Positions 1 to 7,744 of a DNA stretch of 9,436 nt are shown here, one piece after another. The stretch spans positions 1-9,436 of the forward strand of contig DASSKA010000090.1 of assembly GCA_035690905.1 (NCBI GenBank), read 5' to 3'. This DNA comes from DASSKA01 sp035690905. GTDB taxonomy: Bacteria > Actinomycetota > Actinomycetes > Propionibacteriales > Nocardioidaceae. The number at the start of each line of letters is the position of its first letter. The first letter of the stretch is position 1. Position numbers and translations under genes: made by a program. The notes beneath the pieces were generated by a model. That model did not search any database, was not told where the DNA came from, and saw only the letters and a program-made list of their open reading frames with translations.

Positions 1-154
1 GACCGTGGCGCCCTACGTGCAGGTGACCTACACCGCCCGGTTCCGGGTCGGCGGCGGCGCCTGGCAGCAGATCCCCGGCACCGTCACCGTCGACGGCCCG
101 CCGACGACCCTCCTGGTCGTCGAGGGCACCGGCGTGCTGTCTGGCGAGCACTAG
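1..154 (+). CDS. C-terminal end of an unrecognised protein (partial, 5' end outside window)
   Basis: An open frame read from base 2 runs 50 codons to a TAG at 152-154, followed at once by a second in-frame TAG at 155-157. The visible tail begins TVAPYVQVTYTARF and ends LSGEH. It alternates hydrophobic and polar residues (VQVTYTARFRV, GTVTVDG, TLLVVEG), which suggests a beta-rich, Ig-like C-terminal domain. Such tails occur in actinobacterial exported or surface proteins, but I do not recognise the family and assign no function. Codon usage is GC-rich in the third position, as in a real gene of this genome. Its stop shares the bases CTAG with the stop of the convergent SpoIID-type gene, so the two genes have no spacer between them. 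That it is coding is fairly likely; its identity is unknown. Confidence 0.65.
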   Translation, partial: TVAPYVQVTYTARFRVGGGAWQQIPGTVTVDGPPTTLLVVEGTGVLSGEH

Positions 155-2124
155 TAGCTCTCGCTGATCGAGTCCACCCAGTCCGACTTCAGCCCGAACA
201 GCGCGCGCATCTGGTCGGCCTTGTGCGTGATGGTGTACGCCTGACCATCCTCGGAGATGGCCGTCACCGACTCCATCGCACCTCCGTCGTACGACGCGGT
301 GACGCGCAGCGCGTGCACCGGGAAGCCGAACACCCGTCGGACCCGTGCCTGGGACAGGGTGGCCGTCCAGGAGGCGTTCGGGTTGTTTGACGACAGCGAC
401 CACGGGTCATTCACCGACTGCAGGTAGGGCACCGTCGCCGACCACACGTCCTGGCTGTTGAGCGTGTGCCCGCCGGAGGAGGAGAAGTAGTACGTCGACG
501 CGAGCTGGCCGTCGTAGGTCACCACCTGGCCGGCGGTCCCGCGAACCGCGGACACCCACCGCTGCCCGTAGTAGCCGCCGCTGCCCTCGCTCTCCTTGGC
601 CCAGCCGGTGTAGTTCTGGTCGATCACCGAGTTGCGCAGGTTGCAGTGGCACCCCTCGCGCAGCGCGCCCCCGTCCTTCAGCGCGTAGGTGCGCGCGATG
701 ATCGCCTGGGCCTGCAGCGCGGCGGGCTCCCATGAGGACGGCATCTCGGCGACGCCGAGCAGGTAGTTCTCCAGGTGCTCGCGCACCACGTCGTTGATCC
801 GCCCGGTGCCGTAGGGGAAGACCAGCAGCTCGCCGTGTCGGTACTCGTGCCCGTCGCCGAGCCGCAGCACCGACGCGGCGCCGGAGCCCTGGAGGTACGA
901 CGTGCCGCTCCACCGCAACCGGATCCGGGCACCGGTGACCCGGTTGACCACACCGTTCTCGTCGCGGACCCGGGCCCGCACCCGGCCGTTGTGGCGGAAC
1001 AAGGTGACCCGTCCCGCGGTGCTCTGGTCGGCGGTCGGGTCCTGGACCACGGCGCGTCGCACGCAGCTGCCCCGCGACATCGCGCACACCTCGAGGCTCG
1101 CACCGCTGCCCAGACCGAGCAGCCGGGCCGTCGTGGACGCGCGGTGGTAGCCGACGTTGACGTCGAGCAGCGGGTTCCAGCCGCGGGAGGCGACCTGGGT
1201 CCCGGTGTAGTAGTGCTGCAGGATCTCGGTGGTGCCGGCGCCGCTGGCGGCCATCGCCTGCGCGCCGTACTGCGAGAGTCCCACGCCATGCCCCCAGCCG
1301 GACCCGGTGAACGTGAACGACGTGGCCGCCGGGTACGCCGCGGGCGCCGCCGGCTCGCTGGTCGCCCGGGTGCTCCGCCGGGTCTGCCCGAGCGCGCTGA
1401 TCCGCACCAGCCGGTTCGAGGTGGTGGTCACCCGGACCGTGCCGTTGCGGGACGGCCGCACGGGCACCCGGAACTGCGTGCGGTAGCGGTGCCGCCGGTG
1501 GCCGAGATCGATGCTGCGCAGCAGCGCCCGTCCGACGTACACGTCCACGGTGCCCATCTGGCGCCCGGTCTCGGCGACGAACCGGACCGCGGAGGTGCCC
1601 TTCGCCCGCCGGAGCCGGAGGCTGGCGCCCGGTGTGCGGGTCTGCATCGCCAGGCCGCGGTAGAGCCGGTCGTTGCGCACCACCTGCCACCGGCGCACGC
1701 CGCGCAGGCCGCGCACCCGCGGCGGACGGGAGATGGTGCCGAAGCTGGAGACGCCGGTGACCTCGTACGCGCTGCCCGCCGGGCTGCCGACCGCCCGCAC
1801 CCCGAACTGCCGGGTCTGGCCACGCCGGACGTAGATGGTGGTCCGGGTGCCGTGCACGCTCTTCAGCAGCGTCCACTGCTCCGGCAGCGGTTGGTCGTAG
1901 GCGGCGGACTTCACGAAGATCTGGTACGACGTGGCGCCGTCCACGGCCGACCAGCGCAGGTGCTGGAACCCGCCGTTCTGGAAGTGCCGGACCCGGTGCG
2001 TCCGCGGGGCGCCACCCAGGGTCTGGGCCTGCGCCGCCGCGGCCGGTTCGAGTACGACAAGCAGCGCGGCGAGCAGGCCGACCAGGATCGTCAACGGGGT
2101 GCTCGTGCGTCGGGCCTCGGTCAC
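151..2124 (-). CDS. Secreted SpoIID/LytB domain protein (putative cell-wall glycan-acting enzyme)
   Basis: A 657-residue protein. Residues 1 to ~33 form a signal peptide: a basic start, a Leu/Val/Ala core, and a likely cleavage site after an AQA motif. Residues ~55-115 resemble a fibronectin type III-like beta domain (HLRWSAVDGATSYQIFV). A basic, beta-rich region runs to ~255. The SpoIID-family motif GWGHGVGLSQYGA lies at ~276-288, followed by ILQHYYTGT. The SpoIID core lies downstream: LLGVAEMPSSWEPAALQAQA with Glu460, where the family's catalytic acid is expected, then a CHC at 492-494 and SSSGGHT at ~548-554. Known SpoIID of sporulating Firmicutes is a lytic transglycosylase acting on stripped glycan strands. 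Action on the actinobacterial wall is inferred by homology. Start: an in-frame TTG at 2130 directly abuts the GGGGAAG at 2131-2137, whereas the GTG at 2124 lies six bases from it, so GTG is preferred. Confidence 0.9.
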   Translation of the reverse strand: MTEARRTSTPLTILVGLLAALLVVLEPAAAAQAQTLGGAPRTHRVRHFQNGGFQHLRWSAVDGATSYQIFVKSAAYDQPLPEQWTLLKSVHGTRTTIYVRRGQTRQFGVRAVGSPAGSAYEVTGVSSFGTISRPPRVRGLRGVRRWQVVRNDRLYRGLAMQTRTPGASLRLRRAKGTSAVRFVAETGRQMGTVDVYVGRALLRSIDLGHRRHRYRTQFRVPVRPSRNGTVRVTTTSNRLVRISALGQTRRSTRATSEPAAPAAYPAATSFTFTGSGWGHGVGLSQYGAQAMAASGAGTTEILQHYYTGTQVASRGWNPLLDVNVGYHRASTTARLLGLGSGASLEVCAMSRGSCVRRAVVQDPTADQSTAGRVTLFRHNGRVRARVRDENGVVNRVTGARIRLRWSGTSYLQGSGAASVLRLGDGHEYRHGELLVFPYGTGRINDVVREHLENYLLGVAEMPSSWEPAALQAQAIIARTYALKDGGALREGCHCNLRNSVIDQNYTGWAKESEGSGGYYGQRWVSAVRGTAGQVVTYDGQLASTYYFSSSGGHTLNSQDVWSATVPYLQSVNDPWSLSSNNPNASWTATLSQARVRRVFGFPVHALRVTASYDGGAMESVTAISEDGQAYTITHKADQMRALFGLKSDWVDSISESY

Positions 2125-2130
2125 GTGCAA

Positions 2131-2137
2131 CTTCCCC
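2131..2137 (-). promoter_or_regulatory. Ribosome binding site deciding the start of the SpoIID-type gene
   Basis: On the minus strand GGGGAAG precedes TTGCAC and then GTG. It is an imperfect Shine-Dalgarno match, but it sits six bases from the GTG at 2124 and zero bases from the alternative TTG at 2130, so the GTG is the more credible start. Confidence 0.5.
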
Positions 2138-2215
2138 GTTCAGGTACGACTGTGCTGGCAACGCCTGCGACCCGCACGCTGTGACGCAAGGGAACGCAGC
2201 GACACGTGAGGCTAA

Positions 2216-2227
2216 CCCGGATCCGGG
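2216..2227. repeat. Perfect 12-base palindrome in the divergent intergenic region
   Basis: CCCGGATCCGGG reads the same on both strands with no loop. It lies ~92 bases upstream of the SpoIID-type start and ~157 bases upstream of pepN. A loop-free palindrome is the form expected of a site for a dimeric DNA-binding protein, but no regulator is encoded nearby and the motif matches no operator I can name. In GC-rich DNA it could be chance. Confidence 0.35.
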
Positions 2228-2300
2228 ACGGGCGCCACCCGATCACTCGACGGCGATGGCCCGCTCACGCCGACGCGGGTGCACGACGAGGGAGGCTGCA

Positions 2301-2360
2301 ACGTGGCCTGGGTCACGTGTCGCGTCACGCGCCCCGTAACGTGTGCCCGACGTGTGCGCG
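2301..2360 (+). repeat. Phased ACGTG-type direct repeats upstream of pepN
   Basis: ACGTG or ACGCG cores begin at 2301, 2315, 2327, 2339 and 2350, so the steps are 14, 12, 12 and 11 bases. The last two units are an almost exact tandem repeat, ACGTGTGCCCG (2339-2349) and ACGTGTGCGCG (2350-2360), with ten of eleven bases identical. The core at 2315 lies inside the palindrome CACGTG (2314-2319). Spacing near one helical turn would place the motifs on about the same face of the DNA. The array ends 23 bases before the pepN start codon, so a role as operator or promoter-proximal regulatory site for pepN is plausible. That is inference. Confidence 0.4.
2337..2342 (+). promoter_or_regulatory. Possible -10 element for pepN
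   Basis: TAACGT fits the TANNNT form of actinobacterial -10 elements and lies ~42 bases before the pepN start codon. The hexamer 17 bases upstream is CACGTG (2314-2319), a poor match to TTGACA, so this is only a candidate. If real, the promoter lies within the phased repeat array. Confidence 0.2.
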
Positions 2361-2366
2361 GCATCT

Positions 2367-2374
2367 GGGAGGAG
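2367..2374 (+). promoter_or_regulatory. Ribosome binding site of pepN
   Basis: GGGAGGAG is a strong Shine-Dalgarno match, and its AGGAG part ends nine bases before the ATG at 2384. The open frame extends upstream as far as 2279, but the extra stretch has no comparable site and crosses the repeat array, so the ATG is the supported start. Confidence 0.7.
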
Positions 2375-2383
2375 AGGGAGCCG

Positions 2384-4835
<2,452 letters not shown>

Positions 4836-4849
<14 letters not shown>

Positions 4850-5834
4850 CCAGGGCCTCTCCGGCCGGAACCAGCTCGCCGACCACCGGGTAGCCGGGCA
4901 CCTCGCCGGCCACCAGCAGCCCGCCGGAGGTCTGCGCGTCCGCGAGCAGCACCAGCTCGTCCTCCGGGACGGCCGCGGACAGGTGCGGACGCACCCAGTC
5001 CAGGTTGCGGCGGCTGCCGCCGGGGACGTAGCCGTCGGCGAGCGAGGCGCGCGCCGGTTCCAGGTAGGGCACCGCGGCGGCCTCCACCACCGCAGAGACG
5101 CCGCTGGCCCGCACCAGCTTCAGCAGGTGGCCGAGCAACCCGAACCCGGTCACGTCGGTGGCGCACACCGCGCCCTGCTCCAGCGCGGCCTCGGCGGCCG
5201 GGCCGTTGAGGGTGGTCATCACCTCGACCGCGTCGGGGAACCGCTCCCCGGTGGCCTTGTGCCGGTTGTTCAAGATGCCCAGGCCGAGCGGCTTGGTGAG
5301 GGTCAGCGGCAGTCCCGGCTTGCCGGCGTCGTTGCGCAGCAGCCGGGCCGGGTCGCCGATGCCGGTGACCGCAAGCCCGTACTTCGGCTCCGGGTCGTCG
5401 ATGCTGTGCCCGCCGGCGAGGTGCACGCCGGCCGCGGCGCACACGTCCGCACCGCCGCGCAGCACGTCGGCGGCCAGGTCGAAGGGCAGCCTGTCCCGCG
5501 GCCAGGCCAGCAGGTTCACCGCCACCAGCGGTCGCCCACCCATCGCGTAGACGTCGGAGAGCGCGTTGGCGGCGGCGATCCGTCCCCAGTCGTAGGGGTC
5601 GTCGACGACCGGGGTGAAGAAGTCGGCGGTGGAGATCACCGCCCGCTCGTCATCGAGCCGGACCACCGCAGCGTCGTCGCCGTGGTCCAGGCCGACCAGC
5701 AGGTCGCCGCCCTCGCGACCGGTCACCACCCTGGACAGCACCCGCTCCAGCTCGCCGGGAGGGACCTTGCACGCACAGCCGCCACCGGCGGCGTACTGGG
5801 TGAGGCGCGGTGGGACGTCGGCGGAGCTGCTCAC
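4836..5834 (-). CDS. selD: Selenide, water dikinase (selenophosphate synthase)
   Basis: A 332-residue protein, close to the usual ~345. It makes selenophosphate, AMP and phosphate from selenide and ATP; selenophosphate is the selenium donor for selenocysteine-tRNA. The flexible N-terminal loop has GGGCACK with Cys20, Cys22 and Lys23, aligning with Cys17, Cys19 and Lys20 of the E. coli enzyme. It is therefore the cysteine form and does not itself need selenocysteine. The Asp residues expected to bind Mg-ATP are present: Asp54 in GDDAAV, Asp94 in ANALSD and Asp227 in ATDVTGFG. The GTG at 5834 is the first possible start, since an in-frame TAA lies nine bases upstream; its ribosome site is weak. 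It lies 28 bases after the NrfD gene and is the last gene of the formate dehydrogenase operon. Its 3' end overlaps pepN by 14 bases. Confidence 0.97.
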
Positions 5835-5862
5835 GCCGCCAAGTTACCCGCGCCGGGCGTGT

Positions 5863-6792
5863 TCATGTCGACGCGGCCGTCTCCGCCTTGCGCTGCTCGA
5901 GCCGCTGGCGCTGCGGCACGACGGTGTACTTCGGGTCCTTCGCCGAGGCGAGCCCGGCCTCGAAGACGCCGAAGCGGGTGAGCGCCGAGGCGGTGACGTA
6001 CGACGCGCCGGCCAGCGCGCACAGCGCCCGGGACCGGCCGGCCACCACGGTCAGCGCCACCGAGGCCGCGGTCATCGCCCGGGCGGTCTTCATCAGCAGC
6101 CCGGGACGGCCCCGCTGGTAGGGCTCGGCCACCATCCCGAGCCGCCGCTTCAGCAGCTCGGCGGCGGTGATCTCGATCCCGGCGCCGGCGATGGCCATCA
6201 GCCGGGCCGGACCGTTCTCCGCGACCGGGGTGGCCACCAGGGCCACACCCCCGGCTGCGGAGGCGCCCGAGCCGACGAAGATCAGCGGCAGCTCGCGGTG
6301 CGCGTCGTGCCAGGCCGGCACCGCCGTGTTGGCGATCAGCGCGGCGGTGTAGCTGGCCAGCGGCGGGCCGAGCGCGGCCGCCCCGAGACCGGCCAGCCGG
6401 CCGAGTCGAGGGAGCCGTCCGGTGAGGTTGGAGGCCAGCGCCGCCGCGGACAGCCCGCTGAACGGCGCCAGGATGAACGACCCCACCGACAGTGGCGAGG
6501 TCACCTTGAACACCCGCAGCATCTTCAGGAACCGCTCCGGGCGCCCCAGGTCGTGGACGAGGGCCACCGTGCCGGCGGCGGCGCCGGTCGTGGCCGCGAC
6601 GCGGGTGACTCGCTCCAGCCCCGGCCGACCGGTGATCGCGGCTCCTTCCGCCAGCAGCGCTGAGGCGCCGGCCAGCCCGCCCAGGAACAGGTAGAGCGGT
6701 ACGTCGGGGGTCTTCCAGGTCGGGGTCTTGATGATCTGCCGGCCGTAGTAGGACTCGAACTCCGGCTCGGGGACCATCGCGCGTTCTCTCAC
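5863..6792 (-). CDS. nrfD: NrfD-type membrane subunit of formate dehydrogenase
   Basis: A 309-residue integral membrane protein of the NrfD/polysulfide reductase family. It should anchor the catalytic and iron-sulfur subunits and pass electrons to the quinone pool. Family marks are PLYLFLGGLAGAS at ~32-44 (first membrane helix), HDLGRPERF at 80-88, TSPLSVGSFIL at ~98-108, YTAALIANTAVPAWHDAHR at ~148-166 and the ELPLIFVGSGASAAGG stretch after it. I count roughly eight hydrophobic segments. The soluble, basic C-terminus ends at ~309. Start: the GTG at 6792 has AAGGAG five bases upstream, while the ATG five codons later has no well-placed site, so GTG is chosen. It follows the iron-sulfur gene by 28 bases. 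It takes the place held by the cytochrome b subunit (FdnI) in E. coli FDH-N, and no haem-ligand protein is seen here. Confidence 0.94.
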   Translation of the reverse strand: MRERAMVPEPEFESYYGRQIIKTPTWKTPDVPLYLFLGGLAGASALLAEGAAITGRPGLERVTRVAATTGAAAGTVALVHDLGRPERFLKMLRVFKVTSPLSVGSFILAPFSGLSAAALASNLTGRLPRLGRLAGLGAAALGPPLASYTAALIANTAVPAWHDAHRELPLIFVGSGASAAGGVALVATPVAENGPARLMAIAGAGIEITAAELLKRRLGMVAEPYQRGRPGLLMKTARAMTAASVALTVVAGRSRALCALAGASYVTASALTRFGVFEAGLASAKDPKYTVVPQRQRLEQRKAETAAST

Positions 6793-6797
6793 TGGCT

Positions 6798-6803
6798 CTC
6801 CTT
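6798..6803 (-). promoter_or_regulatory. Ribosome binding site deciding the nrfD start
   Basis: AAGGAG on the minus strand is followed by AGCCA and then GTG (6792-6790), an ideal five-base spacing. A second AAGGAG lies at 6813-6818 in front of another GTG (6806-6804), which opens only a five-codon frame. Confidence 0.7.
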
Positions 6804-6820
6804 CACCGAGGTCTCCTTGG

Positions 6821-7744
6821 TCACCGACGGCTGCCGAGGAACGAGCCGATGCCCACCGCGAGCAACGTCGCGGCGGCAGCACCCACCGACCGCCAGATCG
6901 AGCCGAGATCGCGGGTGGTCACTACCGGGTCCGGCGGCAGCCCGTAGACCTCCGGCTCGTCGAGCAGCAGGAAGAACGCCCCGTCCCCGCCCACCCCGTC
7001 GCCGGGGTCCGCGCCGTAGAGCCGGGCCACGTCCACGCCCTGCTCGTGCAGCTCGGCCACCCGGAGCCGGGCGCGTTCGCGCAGCTCGCTCACCTCGCCG
7101 TACTGGATCGACTCCGTCGGGCAGGCTTGTGCGCAGGCCGGCTGCTGGCCGTCCTTGAGCCGGTCGTAGCACAGCGTGCACTTGAACGCGCGGCCGTCGT
7201 CCTCGCGCAGGTCGATGACGCCGTACGGGCAGGCCGGCACGCAGTAGCCGCAGCCGTTGCAGATGTCCGGCTGCACGACGACGGTGCCGAACTCGGTTCG
7301 GAACAGCGACCCGGTCGGGCACACGTCCAGGCAGGCGGCGTGCGTGCAGTGCTTGCACACGTCGGACGACATCAGCCAGCGCACCCCCGCCTCGCCGGAC
7401 GCGGCTCCCTGGTCGCCGTGCCCCGGCGACCCGTCCCCGTTCTGCCAGCCCGGCGGGCCCATGCCCGGCAGGCCGAGGTCAGTCGTGGTGGGATTCAACG
7501 GCTTTTCTATGAACGCCACGTGCCGCCAGGTGTCCGCGCCGAGCGTCCGGCTGTTGTCGTAGGACATGCCGGACAGGGCGATGCCGTCTTCGGGGACCTC
7601 GTTCCACTCCTTGCAGGCGACCTCGCAGGCCTTGCAGCCGATGCACACGCTGGTGTCGGTGAAGAATCCCATGCGCGGCGGGTGGGCCTCGTAGCCAGCG
7701 TCGCCCTGCACGTCGGTGAGCGGGCCGAACAGGGAGTGGCTCAT
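6821..7744 (-). CDS. fdnH: Formate dehydrogenase iron-sulfur (beta) subunit
   Basis: A 307-residue 4Fe-4S protein of the FdnH/FdoH/FdxH type that carries electrons from the catalytic subunit to the membrane subunit. Sixteen cysteines form four cluster sets: 34, 37, 40, 44; 130, 133, 138, 142; 162, 165, 168, 172; and 189, 192, 204, 208. The usual ferredoxin-type patterns are visible (CIGCKACEVAC, CNGCGYCVPACPYG). A hydrophobic segment at ~282-304 ends in SRR and is a likely C-terminal membrane anchor, as in E. coli FdnH. A Gly/Pro-rich insert at ~90-120 before the second cysteine set is longer than in the E. coli protein. The ATG overlaps the TGA of the catalytic subunit (ATGA, 7741-7744), implying translational coupling, and CGGAG at 7753-7757 is a well-spaced ribosome site. 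The symbol follows E. coli; fdoH or fdhB would serve equally. Confidence 0.96.
   Translation of the reverse strand: MSHSLFGPLTDVQGDAGYEAHPPRMGFFTDTSVCIGCKACEVACKEWNEVPEDGIALSGMSYDNSRTLGADTWRHVAFIEKPLNPTTTDLGLPGMGPPGWQNGDGSPGHGDQGAASGEAGVRWLMSSDVCKHCTHAACLDVCPTGSLFRTEFGTVVVQPDICNGCGYCVPACPYGVIDLREDDGRAFKCTLCYDRLKDGQQPACAQACPTESIQYGEVSELRERARLRVAELHEQGVDVARLYGADPGDGVGGDGAFFLLLDEPEVYGLPPDPVVTTRDLGSIWRSVGAAAATLLAVGIGSFLGSRR

Noticed and set aside
2125..2130. TTG at 2130 as start of the SpoIID-type gene
   Set aside because: The only ribosome-site-like sequence (2131-2137) touches the TTG directly, whereas the GTG two codons later has normal spacing.
2279..2383. N-terminal extension of pepN by 35 codons to a GTG at 2279
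   Set aside because: It has no good ribosome site, crosses the phased repeat array and adds Cys/Arg-rich sequence unlike the family. The ATG at 2384 has a strong GGGAGGAG.
5847..5857. Hairpin CCCG-CGC-CGGG between nrfD and selD
   Set aside because: Only four base pairs with a three-base loop and no T-tract. It is too weak to call a terminator or attenuator in such GC-rich DNA.
6793..6882. Longer nrfD frame extending to 6882
   Set aside because: The extra part overlaps the coding end of the iron-sulfur gene, while the GTG at 6792 has an ideal AAGGAG.
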